Positions 1 through 10,809 of a DNA stretch of 64,000 nucleotides are shown in pieces. The notes under the pieces are model-generated. The model ran no database searches and was not told the origin of the DNA. It worked only from the letters and a program-made list of their open reading frames with translations. Made by a program: the position numbers and the translations under genes. Each line of letters begins with the position of its first letter. Position 1 is the first letter of the stretch. The DNA is taken from positions 854,872 through 918,871 of the forward strand of contig NZ_CP007287.1 in the NCBI RefSeq assembly GCF_000737865.1, given 5' to 3'. The DNA is from Bifidobacterium coryneforme (GTDB lineage Bacteria > Actinomycetota > Actinomycetes > Actinomycetales > Bifidobacteriaceae).

Positions 1-953
1 AGCTGTTTCTGGAGGCCATCGCGAGCATGGGTCGTGCACATGGGGGCCATGGTGGTCTCAGGGTTGCTTGGATCACCCATCACCAGTTTGGAGAAGGACT
101 CCACCATCATGGAGACAAAATCGTCGTACTTGTCGGCCATGACGATGAAGCGCTTGGAGGCGCAGCATACCTGGCCTGCATTCATCAGTCTGGCACCAGG
201 CGCCACCTTCCTGAGGAGGTTCCAATCGGCATCATCCAAAATGATGAAGGCGTCATTGCCGCCCAGCTCCATGGAGGACTTCTTCAGGTGCATCCCGGCC
301 GACTTGGCTACGGAGGCCCCGCCGCGTTCCGAACCGGTCAGTGCCACACCAGCCACCCGCTTGTCCGCGATGGCCTTGTCGACCTGATCGTAGTTGATGA
401 AGAGGTTGGTCAGGCTGCCCTCGGGTGCACCGGCGCGCAGAACAGCGTCCTCGAAGGCCATTGCCGAGGCGGGTACATTGGAGGCGTGCTTGAGGATCAT
501 CGGGTTGCCCAGGATGAAGTTGGGGGCAAAGACCCGCATGATCTGGTAGTAGGGGAAGTTCCAAGGCTCGACCATGACCAATACGCCGGTGGCCTGTTTG
601 ACGTAATAGGCCTTGCCTGCGGGGTTGTCCAAAGGAGTCGGTTTGAGCAGGTCTTCGGCCTTGTCGGCGAAGTACTGGGCGATGTTTGCACAGAGCTCAA
701 CCTCTGCCCGAGCTTCGGTAATCAGCTTCCCCATGTCCTTGGTCAGATTTGCGGCAAGGGCATCCTTTTCCTGACGGAAGATATCCGCTACCCGGCGGAG
801 CTGCCCGGCACGTTCCGAGGCACCATCCTCTCTCCTCCAGCGCTTGTAGAGGGCATGCCCGGTCGCCAGGGCATCCTCCAGGTCCGCATCAGTGGCATCG
901 GGATAGGTCTTGATGAGCTCATTCGTATACGGGTTTACGGTCTGATATGTCAC
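1..953 (-). CDS. NAD(P)-dependent aldehyde dehydrogenase, succinate-semialdehyde type (3' end cut by window edge)
   Basis: Oxidises an aldehyde to the acid with NAD(P)+ in the cytoplasm; similarity to the succinate-semialdehyde dehydrogenase branch is from the overall pattern, so the substrate is open. The 317 codons seen carry the cofactor-binding VEPWNFPYYQI stretch, the general-base glutamate in MELGGND (about residue 228) and the nucleophilic cysteine in GQVCCASKRF (about 262). About 130-140 residues should lie beyond the left edge. The start is a GTG at 951-953 (reverse strand) preceded by AAGGAG at good spacing; no ATG fits the family N-terminus. It is separated from purH by a hairpin terminator and appears to be its own unit. 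Confidence 0.9.
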   Translation of the reverse strand, partial: MTYQTVNPYTNELIKTYPDATDADLEDALATGHALYKRWRREDGASERAGQLRRVADIFRQEKDALAANLTKDMGKLITEARAEVELCANIAQYFADKAEDLLKPTPLDNPAGKAYYVKQATGVLVMVEPWNFPYYQIMRVFAPNFILGNPMILKHASNVPASAMAFEDAVLRAGAPEGSLTNLFINYDQVDKAIADKRVAGVALTGSERGGASVAKSAGMHLKKSSMELGGNDAFIILDDADWNLLRKVAPGARLMNAGQVCCASKRFIVMADKYDDFVSMMVESFSKLVMGDPSNPETTMAPMCTTHARDGLQKQ

Positions 954-1059
954 CTTGGTCTCCTTTGAATCATAGGCATCCAGCAGCTTCCTCGCTGACA
1001 GTCCACTTATCCTATCACCGTAGCCTCATCGGGAGGGTGTATGTCGGGGTATAACAAAC

Positions 1060-1087
1060 GGGGGGAAGGGACGCCTGCCCTCCCCCG
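1060..1087 (-). terminator. Rho-independent terminator downstream of purH
   Basis: Read on the minus strand, a GC-only stem (GGGGGAGGG with CCCTTCCCCC, one bulged base, 7-nt loop) is followed by GTTTGTT. It begins about 13 nt after the purH stop and separates purH from the aldehyde dehydrogenase. Confidence 0.75.
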
Positions 1088-1099
1088 CTTTGATGCGCT

Positions 1100-2701
1100 T
1101 CAGTGGAAGAAGTGTCTGGTTCCGGTAAGGTACATGGTCATGCCGGCTTTTTTGGCAGCCTCGATGACCTCTTCGTCCCTGATGGATCCACCCGGGTGGA
1201 CGGCAGCCACCACTCCGGCCTCGGCCAGGTATTCCAGACCGTCGGCGAAGGGGAAGAATGCGTCGGAAGCCGCAACGGAGCCCTTGGCACGGTTAAGGCC
1301 CTCAGCCAGGGTGTTGGCCCTCTCTACAGCCAGATGACTGGAATCGACTCGGTTGACCTGGCCCATACCGATGCCTACGGTTGCACCATCATGGGCCAGA
1401 AGGATGGCATTGGACTTGACTGAGCGAATGGCACGCCAGGCGAACATCAGATCGCTCATGGTCGGGTCGTCGGGTTCCGGGCCGGAAACCAACCTCCAAC
1501 TGTCCGGGTTGTCACCTGGTGCGTCAATCAGATCTTCGGACTGAACCAGGACCCCTCCGTCGATTGGACGCAGGAATGGCAGATGCCGGGGCGGACGCTC
1601 TACCTTGAGGATACGCAGGTTCTTCTTGGTTTTGAGAAGGTCAAGAGCCTCATCCTCGTAATCCGGGGCCACGATGACCTCGGTGAAGATTGGTTTGACT
1701 TGCTTGGCCATGGCAAGGGTGACTGGGCGATTGGCGGCGATGACTCCGCCATAGGCGCTCATGGGGTCGCAGGCATGGGCTTTGAGGTGGGCTTGAGCGA
1801 TAGTCTCGCCGATGGCCAGACCGCAGGGATTGGAGTGTTTTACCACGGCCACGGCTGGGCGGTCGGCGAAATCCCAGACCGTTCGCCAAGCCGAATCCGC
1901 ATCCACGTAGTTGTTGTAACTCATGGCCTTGGCTCCACCCAGCTGGATTGCGGACGCAAATCCTGTTCGATCCAGCGGATCAAGGTATAAGGCAGCATGC
2001 TGGTGGGGGTTCTCTCCGTACCGGAGCTCATGTGAGAGATTCCAGGTCCTGGTCAGATTACCAGGTGCGGCGGTCTGGTTTGAACCGTCTTCTGTAGTAC
2101 AGGACCAGTGTTCCGCGGTCCACTCAGCGATTGCGGCGTCGTAGGCTGCCGTCATGGCGAAGGCCTTTGCAGCGAGTGCCTGGCGTTCTGCAAGGTCAAA
2201 ACCCGTACCGGAACTCACACGCTCCGCGGCCAAGGAGTAATCCGCTGAGTCGGTGACGATGGCAACACTGGCATTGTTCTTGGCCGCCGCGCGGACCATG
2301 GCAGGGCCGCCGATGTCGATCTTCTCCAGGCAGGCGGCTGGGTCTGCACCGGAAAGAACGGTTTGAGCGAATGGATAAAGGTTGACCACCACCAGGTCAA
2401 AAGGCTGAATCTCCAAATCCTTGAGTTGGCGGGCGTGATCCGGGTTGGTCATATCAGCCAGGATGCCTGCGTGGATGTGTGGGTCAAGGGTTTTCACACG
2501 TCCACCGAGGCTCTCCGGGAATCCTGTCACCTTTTCGACGGGAGTGACCTGAACTCCCATTGATTCCAGTGTTGTTGCCGTGCTGCCTGTGGAAACGACC
2601 TGGGTGCCGGCTTGGACAAAGGCCCTTGCCAGCTCCTCTAGTCCCTCTTTTTCATAGACCGATACCAATGCCCTGGCGATTCTTCTGGTGGTGTCAGCCA
2701 T
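1100..2701 (-). CDS. purH: Bifunctional AICAR formyltransferase / IMP cyclohydrolase
   Basis: Catalyses the last two steps of purine synthesis, formylating AICAR with 10-formyl-THF and closing the ring to IMP. The 533 residues have the usual two-domain order: an N-terminal MGS-like cyclohydrolase domain ([17 protein letters not shown], then [15 protein letters not shown]) and a C-terminal transformylase domain with [14 protein letters not shown] and the catalytic Lys-His of VVKHSNPCG near residue 288. The start ATG is 21 bp after the PerM-like gene stop. The order sucC-sucD-perM-purH resembles the mycobacterial sucC-sucD-perM-purN-purH block, but purN is absent here. Confidence 0.97.
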   Translation of the reverse strand: MADTTRRIARALVSVYEKEGLEELARAFVQAGTQVVSTGSTATTLESMGVQVTPVEKVTGFPESLGGRVKTLDPHIHAGILADMTNPDHARQLKDLEIQPFDLVVVNLYPFAQTVLSGADPAACLEKIDIGGPAMVRAAAKNNASVAIVTDSADYSLAAERVSSGTGFDLAERQALAAKAFAMTAAYDAAIAEWTAEHWSCTTEDGSNQTAAPGNLTRTWNLSHELRYGENPHQHAALYLDPLDRTGFASAIQLGGAKAMSYNNYVDADSAWRTVWDFADRPAVAVVKHSNPCGLAIGETIAQAHLKAHACDPMSAYGGVIAANRPVTLAMAKQVKPIFTEVIVAPDYEDEALDLLKTKKNLRILKVERPPRHLPFLRPIDGGVLVQSEDLIDAPGDNPDSWRLVSGPEPDDPTMSDLMFAWRAIRSVKSNAILLAHDGATVGIGMGQVNRVDSSHLAVERANTLAEGLNRAKGSVAASDAFFPFADGLEYLAEAGVVAAVHPGGSIRDEEVIEAAKKAGMTMYLTGTRHFFH

Positions 2702-2722
2702 GGCTCTCCTTCGATAGGTTGA

Positions 2723-4228
2723 TTATTGGTTTTCCTGACTGCTGGACCTTGCGCTTCGGGTACTGCTCGCGGTTCGAGGGTGATTGGGCTTTTTCCCGGT
2801 GGAAGTGACGCGACGGGAAGCGTTGCCGGATCCTTCCCGGTGATCGGATTGCCCTTCGTTCGTTTTCCTTTTGCTGTTTTGACTGCGATTTTCCGGGAGG
2901 TCCTCTGACGAGGCATCAGTTGCCGGTTCATTGTCCTCGTCCTGTTCTTCGGTATCGCCATCCCAAGTCGCCATACCGTTGACCAAGGCGCCATTCATCT
3001 GGATGTGCGATTGGACCTGCTTCCAAAGCACCAGCAGTGATCCGGTCAGGATGGCAAGAACCCAGCTGGTCATAAGACCCATGCCCAGGGAGGTTGCGAT
3101 CATTTTCCCGGAAGCGGGTATCGAGACGCCAACTGAAGCGAGGCGCTCCGTGCCGAGTGATCCATTGGAGAACAGAAAGACCAGGCAGGAGATGATCAGA
3201 CAGGTCATCCAGGCCAGGATCATAGACAGTGTGGACTGGAGGAAATGCCTGATAACGGTCCAGGACAGGACGCCGTGTTTGCGAACTGCCGTGAAGAGTC
3301 GATGGTTCCGTGAGCCCAGGAGCAATAGGACACCCAGAACAAGCCCGGCCAATAGTGGGATGTTGAGGAGGAGTGTCCTTACACCCTGGTCGGCAACGGG
3401 GTCGGGGAAGAGACCAAAGAGCGGTACAGAAGGAAGGCTCTTGGCATGCCCTGACCAAAGAGTGAAGGAGGCCAGTTCTCCTATGGAGAACCCGTCACCC
3501 ATAAGCCAGGAATAAGCCCAGATCACCAGGGTCGGCAACCAGGCCAGTGAGGCGATGGAGGTGACGACGGAAGATGCTGGTCCCATCCGAGCCAGGTTGA
3601 AGAGCTTGGCAACGGCGCCATGGTATAAGACAACCCAACAGATTAAGGCGATCAGTCCAGCCGCGAGGAATATACCTACCAGTGCGGCACCCCACGATAG
3701 ACCCAAGCGAACTGAACGACGCAACCAGGCGGGGATTCTCTCCTGAACAGCGCTCTCCCACCAGGTGTGGAACTCCTTGGACGTCACCACGGCCAGGGCA
3801 TAGCCGGACAGGAAGACCAGGGCGGCCTTGAATATGATGACCGGCGTGGTGTCCACCTGAATCGTCTGTGTGCCCTGGAGGATGACCAGGTTCAGGATCA
3901 TCCATGTCAGGGTACCCAGACAGCAGCCGCCCACAGATAAGCCGCGCCAGGAGACCAGGGCTTTGATCAGCCACAGCAGACCGATGGTCAGCAGAAGGGG
4001 CATGATGGTCAACGTCAAGGATCCTGCGGTGAAGCCCGCTCCCTGGGTGAGTAGAATCAGCGTCTCGGTAAGAGGGACCGTGGCAATCGACAGGGAAGGA
4101 CCGCCCTCCTCTATCGAGATGATGAGCAGCATCAGGGCCATGCACGCCCCTAGGGTCACAGCGTAGATGGACATGGCGAGGAGGGCCTCCAAGGCCCCCT
4201 TACCCCAGGTCCTGAGACGTGCGATCAT
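2723..4228 (-). CDS. DUF6350 / PerM-like polytopic membrane protein
   Basis: An integral membrane protein of 501 residues with about nine to ten hydrophobic segments, from [20 protein letters not shown] near residue 15 to about residue 395, followed by a polar tail of about 100 residues rich in E, D, S, R and K that ends in a serine-rich run. Position between sucD and purH matches DUF6350 proteins, whose mycobacterial member PerM (Rv0955) is linked to cell division and persistence; that role is known only there. Its ATG overlaps the sucD stop by four bases (ATGA), implying translational coupling. Assigned by topology and synteny; no catalytic motif is visible. Confidence 0.8.
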   Translation of the reverse strand: MIARLRTWGKGALEALLAMSIYAVTLGACMALMLLIISIEEGGPSLSIATVPLTETLILLTQGAGFTAGSLTLTIMPLLLTIGLLWLIKALVSWRGLSVGGCCLGTLTWMILNLVILQGTQTIQVDTTPVIIFKAALVFLSGYALAVVTSKEFHTWWESAVQERIPAWLRRSVRLGLSWGAALVGIFLAAGLIALICWVVLYHGAVAKLFNLARMGPASSVVTSIASLAWLPTLVIWAYSWLMGDGFSIGELASFTLWSGHAKSLPSVPLFGLFPDPVADQGVRTLLLNIPLLAGLVLGVLLLLGSRNHRLFTAVRKHGVLSWTVIRHFLQSTLSMILAWMTCLIISCLVFLFSNGSLGTERLASVGVSIPASGKMIATSLGMGLMTSWVLAILTGSLLVLWKQVQSHIQMNGALVNGMATWDGDTEEQDEDNEPATDASSEDLPENRSQNSKRKTNEGQSDHREGSGNASRRVTSTGKKPNHPRTASSTRSARSSSQENQ

Positions 4229-5154
4229 ATGATGCCGTGCTCCGAGAGTACTGTTCTGGTCAATTCGGCGGCCTGGCCGGGTGTAGTGCCGACCTTTATG
4301 CCGACGGACTCCAGTGCCTCTTTCTTGTCTGCGGCAGTTCCCTTGCCGCCGGATATGATTGCTCCTGCATGGCCCATCTGCTTACCTTCCGGAGCCGTGA
4401 ATCCGGCGATATAGGCAATAATCGGCTTGGTCATATGGGTGGAGGCCCAACGGGCGGCATCCTGCTCGGCCGTGCCACCGATTTCGCCAATCAGAACGCA
4501 AGCCTTGGTCTCCTCGTCCCTGTTGAAGGCCTGGAGCGCTTCAAGGATCGTTGTGCCCACGATGGGGTCGCCGCCTATGCCCAGGCAGGCGGTGAATCCG
4601 ATGGAGGCCAGCTCTCCCATCAGCTGATAAGTCAGAGTGCCGGACTTGGAGACCAGACCGATTGGCCCGCGTCCCACAATCCCGTCGGGGATGATGCCCA
4701 GATTGGTGCCTTTTGCATCTGGCTGCGACGGCAGGGTCATCAACCCAGGGCAGTTGGGGCCTACGATGCGGCAGCCTTTGTCGTGGGCCAGAGCCACACA
4801 GTATGCCGTATCCGCTACGGGGATACCTTCTGTAATGACGACAATCAGGGGGATACCCGCGAGGATGGCCTCAACCATGGCATCCTTGGCGAACCTGGGC
4901 GGCACGAAGATGACCGAGGCAGCGGCATGTGTGGCAGCGACGGCTTGGGCACAGTCGGCGAAGACCGGGACCTGTATGACGGTGGTACCGTCAGTCGCGG
5001 CGAAGTCGACGTTGGTTCCGGCCTTGCGGGGGTTGACCCCTCCAACAATCCTGGTCCCTGCCTGAATCATCCTGGCGGTGTGGACCATGCCTTGGTGCCC
5101 GGTCATTCCCTGGACGATCACCGGCGCTCCGTCCTCAATGAACAGGGCCATCAC
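4225..5154 (-). CDS. sucD: Succinate-CoA ligase (ADP-forming) alpha subunit
   Basis: The alpha subunit interconverts succinyl-CoA and succinate with nucleotide formation, in complex with SucC. The 309-residue chain has the CoA-binding [12 protein letters not shown] near the N-terminus, the VGPNCPGL segment, and the phosphohistidine region [11 protein letters not shown] around residue 260. Both ends overlap neighbours by four bases (ATGA), so sucC, sucD and the PerM-like gene should be co-translated. In an organism with a truncated citrate cycle the enzyme may mainly supply succinyl-CoA; that is inference. Confidence 0.97.
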   Translation of the reverse strand: MMALFIEDGAPVIVQGMTGHQGMVHTARMIQAGTRIVGGVNPRKAGTNVDFAATDGTTVIQVPVFADCAQAVAATHAAASVIFVPPRFAKDAMVEAILAGIPLIVVITEGIPVADTAYCVALAHDKGCRIVGPNCPGLMTLPSQPDAKGTNLGIIPDGIVGRGPIGLVSKSGTLTYQLMGELASIGFTACLGIGGDPIVGTTILEALQAFNRDEETKACVLIGEIGGTAEQDAARWASTHMTKPIIAYIAGFTAPEGKQMGHAGAIISGGKGTAADKKEALESVGIKVGTTPGQAAELTRTVLSEHGII

Positions 5155-6359
5155 TCACCCTCCTTGGAATCGGAAGCTGTGCTGACTTTGGCCAGGCGGA
5201 CAGCCTGGGCTGCGGCCTCCTCCATGGTATCCGTCACTGTAAGGCGAGAATCGTGGCTCTCTGCGATGATGCTCAGCCCTTCCTGGGCTGCGTTGCCGTC
5301 AAAGCGGACCACAATGGGCCTGGGGTCATCCCGATGGGAAACCGCCTGCACGATCCCCTGTGCGACCTGGGCGCACGAGGTGATGCCACCGTAGACATTG
5401 ACCATGACGGACCGCACTTGGGGGTCGGACAGAACCACATCCAGGCTGGTTTCCATGACCTGGGCCGAGGCACCACCTCCGATGTCGAGGAAGTTGGCGG
5501 GCTTGATTGCGGTTCCCTGCTCTTTACCTGCTCCGGAGACCGCGTCCAGAGAGCTCATGACAAGACCGGCTCCGTTTCCGATTACTCCGACCTGACCGTT
5601 GAGATGTACGTAGTGCAGGCCATTTTCCTTGGCCTTGCGCTCATAGGGATCATCCTGGTCACTGTCGGAGAAACGGGCCCAGCCATCATGGCGGAAGGCC
5701 GCATTTCCGTCCAAAGAGATTTTGGCGTCCAAGGCGTCAAGGTGCTTGGTCGATTCATCGTCCGGGTCACCGACCTTGGCCAGAGGATTGATTTCCACCA
5801 GTGTGGCATCACACTCCTGGAAGGTCTCCCACATATGAAGAAGGATGTCGGCGGCCTGGTCCAAATCGGCATGATAGAAACCGATGCGACCAGCCATGGC
5901 TTTTGCGGCCTGACGGTCGAAGACCTCCAGGGGGCTGATGTGCAGGCGCTTGACCGACTCCGGGTGTTGTAGGGCGACCGCCTCAACCTCGGTTCCACCG
6001 TTGGCAGTGGCGAGGACATCGTAATCCCTTGAAGCGCGATCCACGGAGATGGACACGTAGTACTCATGCAGGATGTTCTCAGCCTTGGTGATCAGGACTC
6101 CCCTGACCGGATGACCGGAAATGGTCATGGGAAGAATCTGCTCGGCCAGTTGCATGGCTTCTTCCCTATTGTGCGCACGCTTCACGGCACCAGCCTGACC
6201 GCGATGGCCAATGGTGGCCTGTCCCTTGACCATACAGGGGTAGCCGATGGTATCCGCGGCCTCTCCGGCCTCTTCGACTGTGGAGGCATAGACGGCACGC
6301 GGTTGGGGAATCCCGTGCTCCTCAAGCAGCTGCCTGGCCTGGTACTCATAGAGATCCAT
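5151..6359 (-). CDS. sucC: Succinate-CoA ligase (ADP-forming) beta subunit
   Basis: Nucleotide- and succinate-binding beta subunit partnering SucD. The 402-residue chain starts [18 protein letters not shown], the typical N-terminus, followed by the ATP-grasp fold ([18 protein letters not shown]) and the C-terminal [14 protein letters not shown] and DIGGGAS segments of the CoA-ligase domain. The ATG is preceded by AAAGGAGGAG. The gene lies 21 bp downstream of apt and overlaps sucD by four bases. Confidence 0.97.
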   Translation of the reverse strand: MDLYEYQARQLLEEHGIPQPRAVYASTVEEAGEAADTIGYPCMVKGQATIGHRGQAGAVKRAHNREEAMQLAEQILPMTISGHPVRGVLITKAENILHEYYVSISVDRASRDYDVLATANGGTEVEAVALQHPESVKRLHISPLEVFDRQAAKAMAGRIGFYHADLDQAADILLHMWETFQECDATLVEINPLAKVGDPDDESTKHLDALDAKISLDGNAAFRHDGWARFSDSDQDDPYERKAKENGLHYVHLNGQVGVIGNGAGLVMSSLDAVSGAGKEQGTAIKPANFLDIGGGASAQVMETSLDVVLSDPQVRSVMVNVYGGITSCAQVAQGIVQAVSHRDDPRPIVVRFDGNAAQEGLSIIAESHDSRLTVTDTMEEAAAQAVRLAKVSTASDSKEGE

Positions 6360-6380
6360 GGGTCTGCTCCTCCTTTGCGC

Positions 6381-6965
6381 TCAGGCCGGCATATTGAGCA
6401 GGCTGGATGCCGGGTAAGGCCCTAGAGCTTCGCGGCCTTTAAGGCCATTGAGTTCCATGACAAAGCTGAACCCTGCCACCTGACCCCCAGCCTGCTCAAT
6501 GAGACGGGCGGCGGCCTGGGCGGAGCCACCCGTGGCAATGAGGTCGTCGACTACGAGGACACGCTGACCGGGCTGAATGCAGGACTTCTCTATCTCGATT
6601 CTGGCATTGCCATACTCAAGTGAGTACTCCTGGGACAGGGTTTCAGGAGGGAGCTTCCCCTCCTTGCGGATGGCCAGGAACCCCTTGCCCGTCTTGGCGG
6701 CAAGCTGAGGCCCAATCAGGAATCCTCGGGCCTCCAGTCCGGCAACCAGATCGAACTGATCGACAGGAACCGGAAGGGTCTTCTCCATGGCATCGAGCAG
6801 GATGCCCAGGCCGCGTGAGTCAGAGAGCGCGGGGATGAAGTCCCTGAAAAGAATCCCCTGCTTGGGGAAATCGGGTATGGTGCGAATCAAGGAGATGAGA
6901 TAATTGGCGTCGCTCTCGCCTACAACCTCGAGCTGTCCGATTTCAATATCGCCAGAATGAGCCAT
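6381..6965 (-). CDS. apt: Adenine phosphoribosyltransferase
   Basis: Salvages adenine to AMP using PRPP. The chosen 194-residue protein begins MAHSGDIEI; an in-frame TTG 15 codons upstream is possible but has no better ribosome site. Signatures are FPKQGILFRDF, GLEARGFLIG, the RKEGKLP flexible loop and the PRPP loop VLVVDDLIATGGSA around residue 132. The protein is about 20 residues longer than E. coli Apt (183 aa), mostly at the N-terminus. It sits between yajC (134 bp) and sucC (21 bp) in a minus-strand run. Confidence 0.95.
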   Translation of the reverse strand: MAHSGDIEIGQLEVVGESDANYLISLIRTIPDFPKQGILFRDFIPALSDSRGLGILLDAMEKTLPVPVDQFDLVAGLEARGFLIGPQLAAKTGKGFLAIRKEGKLPPETLSQEYSLEYGNARIEIEKSCIQPGQRVLVVDDLIATGGSAQAAARLIEQAGGQVAGFSFVMELNGLKGREALGPYPASSLLNMPA

Positions 6966-7099
6966 GTTCTTCTTTCTGTCTCGCTCCTTGGAACTGATAA
7001 GACTCTGCAATCATACCTGTTCGATGTCACACGAGGCGTTTTTTAATCGACAAACTCTGTAATGGCAGTTGTCACTGCTCGGATAGGTTCAGCAGGAGC

Positions 7100-7537
7100 C
7101 TACTCTCGGGAATCTGCAGATGTGGTCTTGTCGGTGGAATCCTTGGATTCGTCGTCGACCTTGTCTGCCTTGGAACTCTGCTCTGACGAATCAGACGGGG
7201 AGTCATCCTGCTCGTTTTCAACTTCTGGCAGGGGATTGCCCTCCTCATCGACCTCGTCGTCATGCACATATGCAGGGACAATCGGCGGCTTGGTGATGGC
7301 CTGGATGCGCCAACGGGACAGGGAGCCTTCGGAGTCTATGACCACCTGCTCCTTCTCTTGGTCCACCGAAGCGATCTTCCCCAATAGTCCGGTGCTGGTG
7401 GCCACCTCGTCGCCGGGCTTCAGAGACTGGCGAAAGTCCTGGATGGCGGTTTGCTGCTGCTTGCTCTTGCGGCCACTAACCCACATCATCAGAATCATCA
7501 GCGCGATAATGACAATCATAAATAGCATGGATTCCAT
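7100..7537 (-). CDS. yajC: Preprotein translocase accessory subunit YajC
   Basis: A small single-pass membrane protein that associates with SecDF-YidC. From the chosen ATG the 145-residue protein has one N-terminal membrane helix (MLFMIVIIALMILMMWV), the QQQTAIQDFRQSLKPGDEV segment and the GLLGKIASV beta domain typical of YajC, then an acidic low-complexity tail of about 50 residues (D, E, S, K). I chose the ATG at 7537 because it puts the helix at the N-terminus and has an AGGAA site; an upstream in-frame ATG would add 16 polar residues. The position after ruvB is the usual actinobacterial context; secD is not here. Confidence 0.92.
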   Translation of the reverse strand: MESMLFMIVIIALMILMMWVSGRKSKQQQTAIQDFRQSLKPGDEVATSTGLLGKIASVDQEKEQVVIDSEGSLSRWRIQAITKPPIVPAYVHDDEVDEEGNPLPEVENEQDDSPSDSSEQSSKADKVDDESKDSTDKTTSADSRE

Positions 7538-7608
7538 AATTCCTGTCGACTCCTCATATTGTGGCCGGAATAAACAGTCGGCCATGCATACTGTCTGAAA
7601 TACTTAGT

Positions 7609-8670
7609 CTAAAACAGCTTCATGACATCCTTGGCGGGTTTTTTACCCAGGTGTTCCCATGCTTTAGGAGTGGCAACGCGGCCCTTGGGGGTTCGTACCA
7701 GGAAGCCCTCACGGACCAGATAGGGTTCGCAGACGGTTTCCACGGTCTCGGACTCCTCCCCCACCATGGCAGCGAGATTGTTCAGGCCGACAGGTCCCCC
7801 GTCAAAGCTATTGACAATGGCCTTGAGAACTGCCATATCCAGCCTGTCCAGTCCCTCGGAATCAATCTGGTAGAGCGCGAGGGCCTCCTTGACGTCATCC
7901 GGACCAACGGAGGTGAGATCGTGGACGATGGCCCAGTCTCGGACCCTTCTCAGCAATCTGTTTGCGATTCGGGGTGTGCCCCGGGACCTTAGGGAGAGCT
8001 GGCGGGCGGCATCGTCCTCCAGGGAGAGGCCCAGGACCGAGGCCGAACGCTCGATCAGTTTTTCCAATTCCCCATGGGGGTAGAAGTCCAGATGGGCCGT
8101 GAAGCCGAACCTGGCCCTAAGCGGGGAGGGCAACATGCCTTCACGAGTGGTGGCGCCGATGACCGTGAACCTGGGCAGGGTCAGAGGAATCGACGAAGCG
8201 CCGGGACCCTTGCCCACCATGACATCGACTCGGAAGTCCTCCATGGCTATGTATAGGAGCTCCTCCGCAGCCCTGGGCAGACGGTGAATCTCGTCGATGA
8301 AGAGGACCTCGCCCGCCTCCAGTGAACTCAGAATGGAGGCGAGATCACCCGCATGTTGGACAGCAGGTCCCGAGGTCACCCGAATCGGGACCTCGAGCTC
8401 ATGCGCCACAATCATGGCCAGGGTTGTCTTGCCCAATCCGGGAGGACCTGCAAGGAGTATGTGGTCGGGGGCAACGTCCCGCTTGATGGCGGCTTCAAGG
8501 AAGAGCTTGAGCTGGGCTTTAAGCCTGGGTTGGCCAATGAAACCCGATAGGGAATCCGGCCGCAGCTCCTCATCACTGACTGGTTCCCCCTCAATGGGTC
8601 TGGCCGAAACCATACGGAGGGATTCCTCGTTGGCGTCCTCGTTTGAGGGCTCATTCGACAAGATCGGCAC
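7609..8670 (-). CDS. ruvB: Holliday junction branch-migration ATPase RuvB
   Basis: The hexameric AAA+ motor that, with RuvA, moves Holliday junctions. The 353 residues include [12 protein letters not shown], Walker [12 protein letters not shown] (about residue 79), Walker [10 protein letters not shown], sensor motif GATTREGML and the C-terminal winged helix ending in [10 protein letters not shown]. An N-terminal polar tail of about 30 residues precedes the conserved core. It begins one base after the ruvA stop and should share the LexA-controlled ruvA promoter. Confidence 0.97.
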   Translation of the reverse strand: MPILSNEPSNEDANEESLRMVSARPIEGEPVSDEELRPDSLSGFIGQPRLKAQLKLFLEAAIKRDVAPDHILLAGPPGLGKTTLAMIVAHELEVPIRVTSGPAVQHAGDLASILSSLEAGEVLFIDEIHRLPRAAEELLYIAMEDFRVDVMVGKGPGASSIPLTLPRFTVIGATTREGMLPSPLRARFGFTAHLDFYPHGELEKLIERSASVLGLSLEDDAARQLSLRSRGTPRIANRLLRRVRDWAIVHDLTSVGPDDVKEALALYQIDSEGLDRLDMAVLKAIVNSFDGGPVGLNNLAAMVGEESETVETVCEPYLVREGFLVRTPKGRVATPKAWEHLGKKPAKDVMKLF

Positions 8671-8671
8671 G

Positions 8672-9283
8672 TCAGCGCCCCCTATCCAGGAGGGTCAAGG
8701 CCTGCTTGAGGACCTTGGGGACATCCTGCTTGCTCAGTGGCATCGGGAAATCGTTCTCCTTGCAGACCTTGTTGACGGCCTGCTCGGCATCGTGCTGCTG
8801 CCACCCAAGGGAGACAAGACCCTCGACCACCTGTCGACTGCCTGAATCGATGTTCTTACGGGGTTGAGTGCTTCCGATACTGCTGATGTCCAGTTTTCCG
8901 GAGAGCTCCAGGATTATCTTCTGGGCACCTTTCTTTCCCAGGCCCGGTGACCGGGACAGGGCTGTGGAATCGCCGTCCGCCACGGCCTGCGCCAGCTGGT
9001 CCGGGGTAAGGGTCGAAAGGATGGAGAGAGCCACACGTGGGCCGATGCCGCTCACCTTCTGCAGCTGGATGAAAAGGCTCTTGGCGGAACGGGAGAGGAA
9101 CCCATAAAGAGTCACGGAGTCTTGGGAGATGTTCAAGGAGGTGAAAACCGTAACGGTCGATTCCGATCTCATTGACCCAAGGTCGGATTGGGGCATACGG
9201 ACCTCATACCCCACCCCGGATACGTCGATGACGGCGCATCCCGCCTCGATGGCGGACACACGTCCTGTCAGCATAGCCAGCAA
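8672..9283 (-). CDS. ruvA: Holliday junction branch-migration protein RuvA
   Basis: A tetrameric DNA-binding protein that recognises the four-way junction and recruits RuvB. The 203-residue product has the OB-fold N-terminus ([20 protein letters not shown]), the tandem helix-hairpin-helix centre ([30 protein letters not shown]) and the short C-terminal domain that contacts RuvB. I chose a TTG start at 9281-9283 because GAGGTGA lies five bases upstream; an ATG three codons later is the alternative. A LexA box lies 32-49 bp upstream. Confidence 0.95.
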   Translation of the reverse strand: MLAMLTGRVSAIEAGCAVIDVSGVGYEVRMPQSDLGSMRSESTVTVFTSLNISQDSVTLYGFLSRSAKSLFIQLQKVSGIGPRVALSILSTLTPDQLAQAVADGDSTALSRSPGLGKKGAQKIILELSGKLDISSIGSTQPRKNIDSGSRQVVEGLVSLGWQQHDAEQAVNKVCKENDFPMPLSKQDVPKVLKQALTLLDRGR

Positions 9284-9314
9284 TTAATCACCTCTACGGT
9301 TGTTGTCCCGGATA

Positions 9315-9332
9315 TTCGAACGTCTGTTCGAA
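9315..9332. promoter_or_regulatory. LexA (SOS) box upstream of ruvA
   Basis: The sequence TTCGAAC-GTCT-GTTCGAA is a perfect inverted repeat with the 4-bp spacer of the actinobacterial/Gram-positive LexA operator (CGAAC-N4-GTTCG). It occupies the 54-bp gap between the ruvC stop and ruvA start, implying that ruvA-ruvB are induced by DNA damage separately from ruvC. Confidence 0.88.
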
Positions 9333-9337
9333 TCAGC

Positions 9338-9919
9338 TTACATTCCTCTGTGGACTCCCCCATGATTGCCCTGTCGCGCGGCTGCCCGTGCCCACTGACG
9401 CTGTGCGGGTGTCAAGTGTTCCTCCCGCTCCCCGCCCTGTAGGGCTCCTGCTGGCCGGAGCGCGTGACAGATGGCCTGAGCCAGGGCGTCGGCCGCATCA
9501 GCCGGTTGCGGCAGCCTGTCCAGCTTCAATATCCGTGCAACCATGCGCTCAACCTGTATCTTCTCGGCCTGCCCATTGCCCGTCACTGCCATCTTGGCCT
9601 CGGTCGGCGTATGGAGGGCTACAGGGATGCCACGTTGAGCGGCTGCCAACATGGCCAGTCCTGCGGCCTGGGCTGTTCCAAGAACCGTATTCCGGTTGGA
9701 CTGGGCGAAGACCCTCTCGATGGAAACGACATCGGGGCTGAACCGGTCGATCTTGTCGCTCAGGCCGTTGTATATGGCCAGCAGACGCAGGTCCTGGGAC
9801 AGGTCCGGGTCGGAGCGGACCACATCGACGTGAATAAAGGAAAGCCGGCGCGATGCACCGGCTTCTATAACGCCGACGCCGCAACGGGTAAGGCCCGGAT
9901 CGACGCCGAGAACAATCAC
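9338..9919 (-). CDS. ruvC: Holliday junction resolvase RuvC
   Basis: The Mg2+-dependent endonuclease that cuts Holliday junctions. From the GTG at 9917-9919 the protein is 193 residues. The acidic catalytic set is visible: Asp in [11 protein letters not shown] (residue 6), Glu in [11 protein letters not shown], and the Asp pair in [14 protein letters not shown] chose the GTG because the conserved IVLGVDPG follows at once; the longer reading frame upstream runs through yebC. The C-terminus is extended by about 25 polar residues. It follows yebC by four bases. Confidence 0.95.
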   Translation of the reverse strand: MIVLGVDPGLTRCGVGVIEAGASRRLSFIHVDVVRSDPDLSQDLRLLAIYNGLSDKIDRFSPDVVSIERVFAQSNRNTVLGTAQAAGLAMLAAAQRGIPVALHTPTEAKMAVTGNGQAEKIQVERMVARILKLDRLPQPADAADALAQAICHALRPAGALQGGEREEHLTPAQRQWARAAARQGNHGGVHRGM

Positions 9920-9923
9920 TGAT

Positions 9924-10679
9924 TCACTCTTCGTCCAGTTGGGACAGGACGTCGTCAGGGGCGGTCCAGTTGCTGTAGATTTCCTGAACGTCGTCCAGAT
10001 CGTCCAGATTGTCAATCAACTTGGAGACCTTGCGGGCAGAATCGAGATCCAGGGAGACCTCGTTCTTGGGGTTAAGGACCAGGTCGGCGGAATCGTAGTC
10101 GATTCCTGCGTCCTGAAGGGCCTTGCGGACCGCGACCATATCGCTGGGGTCGGTCAGGACGGTGAAGCTCTCACCGTTGTCTTCGACATCCTCGGCACCT
10201 GCCTCGGCGGCCTTCTCGAAGACCGTATCGTAGTCAGTGCCCTCAGCGGGGACCACAATCTGACCCTTGCGCTCGAAGTTGAAGCTGACGGACCCGTTCT
10301 GGGCCAGGGAGCCGCCACCCTTGGTCAGTGTGGAGCGAACCTCTGCCGCAGCGCGGTTCCTGTTGTCCGTCAGGCACTCGATGATGATGCCTACGCCGGC
10401 AGGAGCATAGCCCTCATAGACGATGGTCTCGTAGTTGGCAGCCCCGGCCTCCTCACCGGAACCGCGCTTTACGGCCCGGGAGATGTTGTCGGCGGGAACG
10501 GATGACTTCTTGGCCTTGACGATGGCATCGTAAAGGGTCGGGTTGCCGTCGGGGTCACCGCCACCGGTACGGGCGGCGATCTCGATGTTCTTGATCAGCT
10601 TGGCGAAGAGCTTTCCACGCTTGGCGTCGATGGCTGCCTTCTTGTGCTTGGTGGTGGCCCACTTCGAATGCCCTGACAT
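9924..10679 (-). CDS. yebC: YebC/PmpR family regulator (TACO1-like)
   Basis: A conserved cytoplasmic protein of 251 residues starting [23 protein letters not shown], the family's hallmark. Later family landmarks are [44 protein letters not shown] and [19 protein letters not shown]. Family members act as DNA-binding regulators or assist translation of polyproline stretches; which applies here cannot be seen. It is the usual gene upstream of ruvC in actinobacteria. Confidence 0.95.
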   Translation of the reverse strand: MSGHSKWATTKHKKAAIDAKRGKLFAKLIKNIEIAARTGGGDPDGNPTLYDAIVKAKKSSVPADNISRAVKRGSGEEAGAANYETIVYEGYAPAGVGIIIECLTDNRNRAAAEVRSTLTKGGGSLAQNGSVSFNFERKGQIVVPAEGTDYDTVFEKAAEAGAEDVEDNGESFTVLTDPSDMVAVRKALQDAGIDYDSADLVLNPKNEVSLDLDSARKVSKLIDNLDDLDDVQEIYSNWTAPDDVLSQLDEE

Positions 10680-10809
10680 ATGACTCCTGACGGTACGAAT
10701 GCGTAAACGAATGGAATTCTAATTTGGCTCTTTGACAATCATAAAGGTCGAGAGGGTCGGGTGCCAACTGTCTTCGCTCTGGGAAATGCCTGGTTCGACG
10801 GTGTCGTGT

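Noticed and set aside
27-968. Long plus-strand frame of 313 codons
   Set aside because: Antisense shadow of the aldehyde dehydrogenase, whose catalytic motifs are on the minus strand.
4219-5394. Plus-strand frame of 391 codons over sucD
   Set aside because: Shadow of sucD and sucC; no family features, and the minus-strand product is unambiguous.
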